From: Terriglobia bacterium
GTDB taxonomy: Bacteria > Pseudomonadota > Alphaproteobacteria > Acetobacterales > Acetobacteraceae
Reading direction: 5' to 3'
Assembly: GCA_023511585.1 (NCBI GenBank)
Contig: JAIMBF010000008.1
Span: 1 to 64,000, forward strand
Length of the DNA stretch: 64,000 bases
Shown: in pieces, positions 1 to 6,962 of the stretch
How positions within the stretch are numbered: the first letter of the stretch is position 1
Layout of the letters: every line of letters starts with the position of its first letter
The notes under the pieces: model-generated
The model's input: only the letters and a program-made list of their open reading frames with translations
The model's database searches: none
Told to the model about the DNA's origin: nothing
Program-made: the position numbers and the translations under genes

Positions 1-1152
1 CAAATCACCTACGGCTGCGAGGTGGTGACCTTCACCGCCGATCTCGGCCAGGGCGAAGAGCTGGAGCCCGCCCGGCGCAAGGCGGAAATGCTTGGGGTGA
101 AGGAGATTTTCGTCGAGGATCTGCGTGAACCCTTCGTGCGCGATTTCGTCTTTCCCATGTTCCGCGCCAACGCCCTTTACGAAGGGCAATACCTGCTCGG
201 CACCTCCATCGCCCGGCCCTTGATTGCCCAGCGCCAGATCGAAATCGCCGAAGCCGTCGGGGCGGATGCGGTGGCCCATGGCGCGACCGGAAAGGGCAAC
301 GACCAGGTGCGCTTCGAGCTCTCCTATTATGCGCTCAAGCCGGACGTGAAAGTGATCGCGCCCTGGCGCGAATGGGATTTGACCTCGCGCAGCAAGCTTT
401 TGGCTTTTGCCGAAGCGCATCAAATCCCCATTGCCAAGGACAAGCGCGGCGAGGCGCCCTTCAGCGTGGATGCGAATTTGCTGCATTCCTCTTCGGAAGG
501 AAAAATTCTGGAGGATCCCGCCGCCGAGCCGGACGAGATTGTCTATCAACGCACGGTGCGCCCGGAAGATGCGCCGGATCACCCCACCGTGATCAGCATG
601 GATTTTGAACGGGGGGATCCGGTTGCGGTGAACGGCGAGCGGCTTTCGCCGGCCAATCTGCTCGCGCGGCTGAACGAATACGGGCGCATCAACGGGATCG
701 GCCGGCTGGATTTGGTGGAGAACCGGTTTGTCGGCATGAAGTCGCGCGGCGTTTATGAAACGCCGGGCGGCACGATTTTGCTGGCGGCGCATCGGGCGAT
801 CGAGAGCCTGACGTTAGATCGCGAAGCCGCACATCTGAAAGACAGTTTGATGCCGCGCTATGCCGAGCTGATTTATTACGGTTTCTGGTTCAGCCCGGAG
901 CGGCGCATGCTGCAGGCATTGATCGACGAGAGCCAGAAATCGGTGAGCGGCCGCGTCCGGCTGAAGCTTTACAAAGGCAACGTGACGGTGATCGGGCGGG
1001 AGAGCCCAAACAGCCTGTATTTCCCGGATGTGGCGACGTTTGAGGAAGATCTCGGCGCGTATGATCAGGCGGACGCGGAGGGGTTCATCAAACTGCAAGC
1101 GCTGCGGCTTCGCCTTGCCGCACGCGCCGGCAGGCGGGGCGGCGCGCTGTAG
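1..1152 (+). CDS. argG: Argininosuccinate synthase, C-terminal part (5' end outside window)
   Basis: ArgG joins citrulline and aspartate with ATP to make argininosuccinate, the penultimate step of arginine synthesis in the cytosol. The reading frame is open from base 1, so the first roughly 20 codons, including the N-terminal ATP-binding loop, lie upstream of the window. The visible 383 residues begin with [17 protein letters not shown] and contain the family motifs [13 protein letters not shown] and [10 protein letters not shown]. The C-terminal oligomerisation tail ends in an Arg/Gly-rich stretch and TAG at 1150. No other arginine gene is adjacent. A small secreted protein follows 71 bases downstream on the same strand. 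Identification is firm; the start cannot be judged from this window. Confidence 0.96.
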   Translation, partial: QITYGCEVVTFTADLGQGEELEPARRKAEMLGVKEIFVEDLREPFVRDFVFPMFRANALYEGQYLLGTSIARPLIAQRQIEIAEAVGADAVAHGATGKGNDQVRFELSYYALKPDVKVIAPWREWDLTSRSKLLAFAEAHQIPIAKDKRGEAPFSVDANLLHSSSEGKILEDPAAEPDEIVYQRTVRPEDAPDHPTVISMDFERGDPVAVNGERLSPANLLARLNEYGRINGIGRLDLVENRFVGMKSRGVYETPGGTILLAAHRAIESLTLDREAAHLKDSLMPRYAELIYYGFWFSPERRMLQALIDESQKSVSGRVRLKLYKGNVTVIGRESPNSLYFPDVATFEEDLGAYDQADAEGFIKLQALRLRLAARAGRRGGAL

Positions 1153-1223
1153 GGGGGCTTGCGGGCTGAAGCGAGCGAATTTTAAGGGAGTGCGCGGTGA
1201 GAAAAGCGGGATAGAGGGAAGAA

Positions 1224-1502
1224 ATGGGAGGAACTCTGTTGCGTTTATCTCTCTCCGTTTTGGTCCTTGCTTCCGGCCTAGCAGCAAACCTATCGGCAAA
1301 CCCGGCCATAACCGTGCCGTGTTCGCCGAGCGAGGTGAAGATTCCATGCCGAGATATGGGAGACGGCCGGATTTTGGTCGATGCGCTTTATCTCCCCGAC
1401 AGCGTGATCGCGGGGAAATCCGACTACACCATTATCCACACGCGTCCGACCAGTATGCAAGGCGAGTGGGCCAATCTCGTTTGCACTCTCAAGATGAACT
1501 AA
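1224..1502 (+). CDS. Small secreted hypothetical protein
   Basis: A 92-residue protein of unknown function. The N-terminus has a signal-peptide pattern: a short polar start, a hydrophobic core at about residues 5-22 (LLRLSLSVLVLASGLAA) and a likely cleavage site near residues 24-28 (LSANPA). The predicted mature part of about 65 residues has three cysteines (33, 42, 87) and no recognisable domain. The ATG at 1224 has a good Shine-Dalgarno match (GAGGGAAG), which supports real translation. Secretion to the periplasm is inferred from the signal peptide. I do not recognise the family. It could be lineage-specific, and its link to argG may be accidental. Confidence 0.6.
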   Translation: MGGTLLRLSLSVLVLASGLAANLSANPAITVPCSPSEVKIPCRDMGDGRILVDALYLPDSVIAGKSDYTIIHTRPTSMQGEWANLVCTLKMN

Positions 1503-1548
1503 GAAAGGGAAAAAAGGACCCTCATTCATTCTTCTTCTCTTTTTTCTC

Positions 1549-1583
1549 TTGACTCCATTTTTCTAATTCCTAAAATTTCGCCA
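1549..1583 (+). promoter_or_regulatory. Sigma-70-type promoter predicting a leaderless transcript
   Basis: TTGACT at 1549-1554 and TAAAAT at 1571-1576 are separated by 16 bases. A start 7 bases past the -10 box falls on base 1583, the A of the ATG of the next gene. No Shine-Dalgarno sequence precedes that ATG, so a leaderless mRNA is the natural reading. Inferred from spacing only. Confidence 0.55.
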
Positions 1584-2080
1584 TGAACTTGCAAAACGGG
1601 CCGCCGGAGTCATTGCTCTCGTGGATCTCGCTGCTCCCCGCGGAGTGGCAGCGGTACGCGCGCGCGCAAGCGACCGCGCTCTGGCATAACGCCTTCGCAG
1701 CCGGCCTCGCCTCCGCGCTGGAACCTCCTCAGGCCAGGGCGACGACTTCCTCTGTTGCACCATCAGACTCCTCCGGTAGATTACCGCGGCCGCGGCGCCG
1801 AATGCTGCTGGTCCGCGGCGAGCCCGAACAACTTATCGAGGCAGCTTTCCGGCGAATCTTCCCCAAAACCGCGAGCGTGGGGCAGATTATTGAGGAAATT
1901 CAACATACAACTGGGAAACGCGTAGTGCACGGCACGGCCCATCGCGTAGTTCAGAATCTCATGCAAAAACGCGTGCTGGAGCGGGTGGGCAATACCGCTG
2001 CGTATCGCTTTGTCGCCGAAAAATCAGAAGCGGCACCATCCGAAGAGAACGGTGCCGCTCTTACTCGTGGGGGTGGCTAA
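1583..2080 (+). CDS. Hypothetical protein with winged-helix-like domain
   Basis: A 165-residue basic protein. The first half is low-complexity and Ala/Arg-rich. The second half (about residues 74-148) predicts several helices followed by a hairpin-like segment ending VGNTAAYRFVAE, which resembles a winged-helix DNA-binding fold such as those of small regulators. That is a visual impression, not a family match. The start ATG has no ribosome-binding site but sits at the predicted transcription start of the promoter just upstream, consistent with leaderless translation. The C-terminal tail ends in Gly codons that run into the acceptor part of the candidate tmRNA, an overlap of about 12 bases. 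A DNA-binding role is only a hypothesis. Confidence 0.6.
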   Translation: MNLQNGPPESLLSWISLLPAEWQRYARAQATALWHNAFAAGLASALEPPQARATTSSVAPSDSSGRLPRPRRRMLLVRGEPEQLIEAAFRRIFPKTASVGQIIEEIQHTTGKRVVHGTAHRVVQNLMQKRVLERVGNTAAYRFVAEKSEAAPSEENGAALTRGGG

Positions 2081-2390
2081 GTGCGGGGTCCGGCTTTCCA
2101 TCCAGCGCCCCGGGGGTGCAATTCCCCCCACCTCCAACCAGTTCTCGACATCGGGCTCCTGTTTGGAGCAGCCCCTTTGTCGATGTTTCCAACTCCAACC
2201 CGGGATTAGCCGAGAAGGAGATGAAATTGCTACCGTCTTGTTAACTCACGAGGGCTGATGCCCTAGCTGCGTTACCATCCGGCTTGGTTGTGCGTGGATT
2301 GCAAGGCCACGGCAACATAAGATAAATGGCTGAGAACGCAGGTTTTGTCAATGATTTTATATTTTTGCTCGCTTAACAGGCGAGCAAATT
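2069..2390 (+). ncRNA. ssrA: Candidate two-piece (permuted) tmRNA
   Basis: tmRNA rescues stalled ribosomes and tags the nascent protein for proteolysis; in Alphaproteobacteria it is encoded permuted, acceptor piece first. Acceptor end: T stem 2112-2116/2124-2128 with loop TGCAATT, acceptor strand CACCTCC (2129-2135), A2136, then ACCA. The strand has U at position 70, as expected for the G3-U70 alanine identity pair. Coding piece: an H-type pseudoknot (S1 2293-2297/2307-2311, S2 2299-2302/2312-2315), 13 bases, an alanine resume codon at 2329, 15 sense codons (AENAGFVNDFIFLLA), and TAA at 2374 inside the loop of a 9-bp hairpin (2364-2372/2380-2388), as in known tmRNAs. A hairpin at 2146-2182 may be the excised spacer. 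Weak points: no convincing 5' acceptor strand or D-arm of the coding piece was found, and the best heptamer pairing with the acceptor lies upstream (2069-2075). The tag sequence is unusual. Confidence 0.5.
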
Positions 2391-2861
2391 TCGTGTCTTG
2401 GGCCAACTTCCTGCATGAAAAAGCTGTTTGAAGACGAGGCTACGAGAACACCGACTCCTGATCATTGAGACGACAGCAAGATCATAGTTAACCCATCGAC
2501 GAAACCCTCCCCACGCCTCGGTACGGCCACGTTGCGGGTATGGAAGGCCGATTGCGGCAAGCGGCAAACGGCGCGCCGCACATGAAAAAATTGCCCCGGA
2601 TGTTGGATTATCGGTCACACTTCCCGGCGCTTTCGTTAATTTTCCGGGAAACGCCCGGCGTTGCGGGACCTAACCGTAACTTGCTTCCTATTGGTTCCAC
2701 CGACTCCCAGTGATTCCATAGACTATTCCAATTCCATGCCTTTCGCTGGAATTGAAAGAATCTTTCAAGCGCTGGGCTGCATTTTGCTGCGCAGCGGCAC
2801 AAGGATAAGTTTTAAAGATTTTATCAATGTTGTGGGTTATCTTGATATTGTTCTCTTATAT
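2391..2861. other. Intergenic region without a supported gene
   Basis: About 470 bases between the candidate tmRNA and the RusA-like gene hold no convincing ORF on either strand. Two inverted repeats are visible: TTCCCGG/CCGGGAA near 2622-2653 and a perfect 8-bp pair CAATTCCA/TGGAATTG near 2729-2755. Composition is less GC-rich than the flanks. The octamer CTCCAACC at the acceptor end (2132-2139) recurs at 2192-2199. Together these hint at past insertion at the tmRNA 3' end, a common integration site, but no integrase is present. Confidence 0.4.
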
Positions 2862-3502
2862 TTACCCGAGCCAGTTATCAAACGTTCGGGGATTCTTATG
2901 CCAGACTTTAGCATTAATAACCACAAACGCGTCGTTCGCATCCACTTCTCGCTTGCCCGGCAACAAGAGAAGTTCATCGGTAACAACACGAACCTCGGAC
3001 ACAAGTTTATCATCTTCCAGGAGGCAAAAAAACGGATCTTCATCCGCCCCTGGTGCTACGCCACGAATCTTATTTGCACCATCTGGAATTCGAAGAGCAT
3101 CGACGATCGTTTTTAGCTGTCCGTCAATATCGCCTTGATTGATGATATGGCGTGTCGTTGATGGGCCGGGCCTGAGAAGCAATATGTTCAAAGAACATAT
3201 TGCGTCCTGATCACGCGTTACCAGAGGAACACAATGGAAGCCGGCACACGACCATTTGTTTCCCATTTTTTCAAACCCCATCAAATACGGGCTTCTTCGT
3301 CTTTTAGGTTGTATTCAATGGGAGGTTCATCATCAGAAGCCCGAGATGTCCAGCTCCTAGCAAGCTGGCGCAAGTTGGGCCGATTATCCCATAAAAGGCG
3401 TAGTTGTGGATGAAATGCCTTGCGAATCTCATGCGTTTCTTTCGGATGACCTTTATTTGCGGTAGGCCTCACCCGGCCTGAAAAAAGAAGCCTGAATTCC
3501 AT
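2862..3502 (-). pseudogene. RusA-like protein, split by a frameshift
   Basis: Two overlapping reading frames form one protein. The N-terminal frame runs from the ATG at 3502 (MEFRLLFSGRVRPT, preceded by AAGGA) to TGA at 3281-3283. The C-terminal frame continues from TTG at 3284 (GFEKMGNKW) to 2862. The second part has the acidic pattern of RusA-type Holliday-junction resolvases: GDIDGQLKTIVDAL with two Asp, then LLEDDKLVSEV with a third. RusA itself usually has DLDN where this has DIDG. One extra T in ATTTGATGGGG would restore a single product of about 214 residues. It is therefore a decayed gene, a sequencing error, or a natural slip or coupled re-start (the frames overlap by 4 bases). AT-rich codon use differs from the neighbours and suggests transfer. 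Confidence 0.6.
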
Positions 3503-3676
3503 AAACCAATATCCTTTTCTAAAAAGGAAAATCGACTCCGTAAACACTGTGATAAAAGAGCAATTTAAGAAATCAAAATTCGATCGGCAATAGGGGCTGC
3601 TCGCTGAACGAGAGAGTTTCCTCAATTATTGCCTTTCGCGGATTGTCGTGCGGGATGGGGGAGAGCCCGGGATTCT

Positions 3677-3696
3677 GGGGGTGAGATTTCACCCCC
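3677..3696 (-). terminator. Hairpin over the prpE stop codon
   Basis: Perfect 8-bp inverted repeat GGGGGTGA/TCACCCCC with a 4-base loop. Its right arm includes the TGA stop of prpE. It could end or protect the prpE transcript, but no U-tract follows on the minus strand, so a factor-independent terminator is unproven. Confidence 0.4.
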
Positions 3697-5590
3697 TTCC
3701 GGCAAAGGCGGACTTGACCTCATCCAAGGCCGCGGGGTCTTCAATGGTGGGCGGGGGTGCGGGCGGCTCGCCATTGGCCAGGCGGCGAATGCTCGCGCGC
3801 AGAATCTTGCCCGAACGCGTCTTCGGCAAACGCGGCACCACATAAACCTCCTTGAACGCGGCCACCGGGCCGATGCGCTCGCGCACCAAGGCCACGAGCT
3901 CCTCGGCAATCGCCGCGTGCGGTCGGGAAATGCCGGCTTTCAGCACCACCAAACCCACCGGAACCTCGCCTTTCACTGCATCGCGCGCCCCGATCACGGC
4001 GCATTCCGCCACATTCGGATGCGAGGCCAACACTTCCTCCATCGCGCCCGTGGAGAGCCGATGGCCGGCCACGTTGATGATATCATCGGTGCGGCCCATC
4101 ACCCAGACATCGCCGTCTTCGTCGATGTAACCGGCATCGCCGGTGCGATACCAACCCGGGAAATCGGCAAGATAGGCAGCGCGGAAGCCTTCATCGTTCT
4201 GCCAAAGCGTGGGCGAGGCGCCGGGGGGCAACGGCAGGCGCACGGCAAAATTGCCGGACTGCCCGCGCGGCAGAACCTTTCCCGAATCATCCAGCACTTG
4301 CAGGTCATACCCCGGTGCAGGCCGGCCCGCGGAGCCGGGTTTCGGAGCAAACAGACCGAATTCGCGAAACCCCGCGGTGATCGCCCAGCCGGTTTCGGTC
4401 TGCCACCAATGATCGACGACCGGCTTGCCGAGTTTTTCCGCGGCCCAGAGCGCGGTCGGCGGATCGCACCGCTCGCCGGCCAAAAACAGCGCCTCCAGCC
4501 GGGAGAGATCATAGCGTGCCATGAGTTTGGCCTCGGGGTCTTGCTGCTTGATGGCGCGGATCCCCGTGGGCGCGGTGAAGAACACCCGCACCCCGTGCTC
4601 GGCGCAGACCCGCCAATAGGCCCCGGCATCCGGCGTGCCGACGGGTTTGCCTTCATACATGATGGTGGTGCAGCCGGCCAAAAGCGGAGCATAGACGATG
4701 TAGCTGTGCCCCACCACCCAGCCGACATCCGAGCCCGCCCAGTACACATCGCCCGCGCCGACGCCGTAAATCATGCGCATGGAATTGAGCAAAGCGACGG
4801 CATGCCCGCCGTTGTCGCGCACAATCCCTTTCGGCCGGCCGGTCGTGCCCGAGGTGTAGAGAATATAAAGCGGGTCGGTGGCGGCAACGGGCACCGGCTC
4901 GTGCGGGTGCGCGGCGGCCTCGGCCTCGGCGAAATCGTGATCGCGCCCGCGGATCAGTTCGGCCCGTGCCTGTTCGCGCTGCAGAATGAGGCAGGATTCC
5001 GGCTTGTGCGCGGCAAGGGCGATGGCCTCATCCAAAAGCGGCTTGTACGCCACCACGCGGCCGGGCTCCAGCCCGCAAGAGGCCGAGACAATCGCCCGCG
5101 GCTTCGCATCGCTGATGCGGCTCGCGAGTTCGGCCGCGCCGAAGCCGCCGAAGACCACGGAATGGATGGCCCCGAGCCGGGCGCAGGCGAGCATGCTGAT
5201 CGCGGCTTCCGGCACCATCGGCATGTAGATGATGACACGGTCGCCGCGGCGCACGCCAAGCTGGGCCAAGGCCCCGGCCACGCGGGCGGTGCGGTCGCGG
5301 AGCTCGGCATAGGAGAAGGAGACCTTGCGCCCGGTCATGGGACTATCCCAGATCAGCGCCGGCTGTGCCCCGCGGCCCGCCGCGACATGCCGATCCAGGC
5401 AGTTTTCCGCGGTGTTCAGCTCCCCGCCCGCAAACCATTGGCCGTAAACCCCGAGCGAAGGGTCGAAGACCTTGTTCCAGCGCCGATGCCAGTGAACGGC
5501 TTCGGCCTTTTCCGCCCAAAAACCTTCCGGATCCTGCTGCCAGCGGCGGTAGGCTTCGGCATAGGTGCTCTGCACGGGGGCATCCATCAT
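3689..5590 (-). CDS. prpE: Propionyl-CoA synthetase (acyl-CoA ligase)
   Basis: A 633-residue AMP-forming acyl-CoA synthetase that activates propionate (or acetate) to the CoA thioester through an acyl-adenylate. The N-terminal ACAS domain has the LNTAENCLDRH signature (about residues 58-68). The adenylation motif YTSGTTGRPKG is at 245-255, WWQTETG follows, YRTGD lies before the hinge, and the C-terminal lysine motif PKTRSGKILR contains the adenylation Lys at about residue 595. Length and order fit PrpE/ACSS3 rather than the longer acetyl-CoA synthetases. Two adjacent Met codons open the frame, and either may be used. It stands alone between the RusA-like gene and a lipoprotein hydrolase, with no methylcitrate genes near. 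Substrate preference between propionate and acetate cannot be fixed from sequence alone. Confidence 0.9.
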   Translation of the reverse strand: MMDAPVQSTYAEAYRRWQQDPEGFWAEKAEAVHWHRRWNKVFDPSLGVYGQWFAGGELNTAENCLDRHVAAGRGAQPALIWDSPMTGRKVSFSYAELRDRTARVAGALAQLGVRRGDRVIIYMPMVPEAAISMLACARLGAIHSVVFGGFGAAELASRISDAKPRAIVSASCGLEPGRVVAYKPLLDEAIALAAHKPESCLILQREQARAELIRGRDHDFAEAEAAAHPHEPVPVAATDPLYILYTSGTTGRPKGIVRDNGGHAVALLNSMRMIYGVGAGDVYWAGSDVGWVVGHSYIVYAPLLAGCTTIMYEGKPVGTPDAGAYWRVCAEHGVRVFFTAPTGIRAIKQQDPEAKLMARYDLSRLEALFLAGERCDPPTALWAAEKLGKPVVDHWWQTETGWAITAGFREFGLFAPKPGSAGRPAPGYDLQVLDDSGKVLPRGQSGNFAVRLPLPPGASPTLWQNDEGFRAAYLADFPGWYRTGDAGYIDEDGDVWVMGRTDDIINVAGHRLSTGAMEEVLASHPNVAECAVIGARDAVKGEVPVGLVVLKAGISRPHAAIAEELVALVRERIGPVAAFKEVYVVPRLPKTRSGKILRASIRRLANGEPPAPPPTIEDPAALDEVKSAFAGRG

Positions 5591-5674
5591 GGCTTGCTTT
5601 CCTGGTCGATGAATTGGGGAACCTTGCGGTTTTACGCAGAAGATTAACGCGTTTTGCGGGGCGCCGGTAGGCCT

Positions 5675-6718
5675 TCAAGCGTGTTGCAGCCAAAGGCGCG
5701 CGGCATGGTCTGCTCCCGAAGGCAGCGGCGCCGTCGGATTGTTCAGCCAGGCGATGATATCGCCGAGCGGCTTGGCGCGTTCGCGGTCGCGCAGCAGCAG
5801 ATGATAGCCGGCCGGATAATAAGCCAAGCGCACGGCCGGGTTGCCGGAGGCCGCAAGCCGCCGCCATACCCGCCGCATGGCATGGGCGGGGATCAATTCG
5901 TCATGGCCGCCGTATTGGACCAAAGCCGGTGCGGGAAAATCCTTGGCCGCGTCAAACGCCGCATCCATCAGATCGACCAGCCCGGCGAGCGTGTCCATCC
6001 GCGTTTCATGGATGGTGAGCGGATCGGTGGAAAGGCGGATCAGCGCATCGCGATTGTCGGAGGCCAGCACCTTCGCCGCCCGCCCCGTAAGCTTCATCCA
6101 CGGCAGGAAGGTGGAGACGGACCAGAGCGCCCCGCGATAGAACGGGTTCATTTCCGCGCGGCTCCAGACCGCCGGGGCCACCAGCACATAGCCTTTTGCC
6201 GGCGGGGCAAAGGGCTTGTCGGCCAGACACATCAGCACCGCCGCCCCCATGCTTTCGCCCATCAGATAAAAGGGCTGCTCGGGAGCGCGGAGCCGGAGCT
6301 GGCCGGCGATATCGGCGGCATCGAAGACCAGCGTCTCCGTGCCCGGCCAACGGCCGCGCCCGGGGCTTGCGCCGAAACCGCGTTGATCCGGCGCGATCAA
6401 GGCAAAACCCGCCTGGGTAAACCAGGGGGCGGGAATTTCCCACGCATCGCGGCTATCGTTGAACCCGTGCAAAGCCAAAACCCAAGCGCGCGGCTTCTGC
6501 CCGGGAGCCAGCAGCGGCAGCCATTGCCGATAAGGCAGGCGGATGCCGTCACGCATGAGAAAATAGCCGTCGGTGACGGTGGGCGGAGGCGGCGGAAACG
6601 CCTCAACGGGACGCCCGCCCGCCGCGCATTGTGCGAGGCTCATGCCGGCAAGGGTTAGCAGAACCTCGCGGCGCGAGCGAGCCGGAGCTGTTGCACGGGC
6701 GGGGTAAGCCTGTATCAT
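5675..6718 (-). CDS. Alpha/beta hydrolase, probable lipoprotein (lysophospholipase-like)
   Basis: A predicted 347-residue serine hydrolase anchored to a membrane by lipidation. The chosen ATG at 6718 gives an N-terminus with RRE, a hydrophobic stretch and the lipobox LAQC; an upstream in-frame start would run into the divergent zinc-finger gene. Serine-hydrolase features are visible: oxyanion-loop LHGFNDS, nucleophile elbow GESMGAA, acid GGHDELIP and a late His in AGYHLLLRD. The cap and core resemble monoacylglycerol lipase / lysophospholipase (Hydrolase_4 type). The natural substrate is unknown; long-chain glycerides or lysolipids are the family expectation. It is divergent from the zinc-finger/polA pair with only about 30 bases between starts. 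Confidence 0.82.
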   Translation of the reverse strand: MIQAYPARATAPARSRREVLLTLAGMSLAQCAAGGRPVEAFPPPPPTVTDGYFLMRDGIRLPYRQWLPLLAPGQKPRAWVLALHGFNDSRDAWEIPAPWFTQAGFALIAPDQRGFGASPGRGRWPGTETLVFDAADIAGQLRLRAPEQPFYLMGESMGAAVLMCLADKPFAPPAKGYVLVAPAVWSRAEMNPFYRGALWSVSTFLPWMKLTGRAAKVLASDNRDALIRLSTDPLTIHETRMDTLAGLVDLMDAAFDAAKDFPAPALVQYGGHDELIPAHAMRRVWRRLAASGNPAVRLAYYPAGYHLLLRDRERAKPLGDIIAWLNNPTAPLPSGADHAARLWLQHA

Positions 6719-6749
6719 TCGCCGATATTTCCTAGCCAAGAGGTTGTTC

Positions 6750-6962
6750 ATGCCGGATGTAGGCGTTCCCCCCGCCCCGATCGAAGACGTTGTTCGCGTG
6801 CGCACCCGCCGAGTTTATTGCGACGGCAACGGCGGGCCGCTCGGCCATCCCCGCGTGTTTTTGTATATCGCAGAAAAAGAGATTGTCTGCCCCTATTGTT
6901 CGCGACGATTTGTTTTGGATGAGGAGAGCGGCCACGGCGAGCAACACGGAAGCGAACACTGA
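6750..6962 (+). CDS. CHCC zinc-finger domain protein
   Basis: A 70-residue protein of the short zf-CHCC family, related to the zinc-binding part of mitochondrial complex I subunit NDUFS6. Putative ligands follow the order Cys (VYCDGNGG), His (GHPRVF) and Cys-x2-Cys (CPYCSRRF). The start is placed at ATG 6750 rather than the upstream TTG. Its 3' end overlaps the proposed polA start by 44 bases, so the two are probably co-translated from one mRNA. In Alphaproteobacteria such proteins occur singly and are annotated only as zinc-finger proteins; a role in complex I assembly is possible but not shown here. Confidence 0.8.
   Translation: MPDVGVPPAPIEDVVRVRTRRVYCDGNGGPLGHPRVFLYIAEKEIVCPYCSRRFVLDEESGHGEQHGSEH

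Noticed and set aside
2069-2140. An ordinary tRNA spanning GGGGGTG to ACCA
   Set aside because: The end strands pair well and a T-arm is present, but the 36 bases between acceptor and T stem cannot form both a D-arm and an anticodon arm. The downstream pseudoknot and tag frame fit a tmRNA better.
2217-2223. GGAGATG as the 5' acceptor strand of the tmRNA coding piece
   Set aside because: It pairs with the acceptor at 6 of 7 positions but lacks the G3-U70 pair, and no D-arm motif follows. Left unresolved.
2361-2395. Factor-independent terminator at the hairpin near 2364-2388
   Set aside because: The T-run precedes rather than follows the stem on the plus strand, and on the minus strand an A-run follows.
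2661-3116. Plus-strand ORF of 151 codons
   Set aside because: It lies opposite the RusA-like gene, whose minus-strand product has family motifs; the plus product has none.
3629-5647. 672-codon plus-strand ORF opposite prpE
   Set aside because: High-GC shadow frame with low-complexity Arg/Gly/His composition. prpE on the other strand has all expected motifs.
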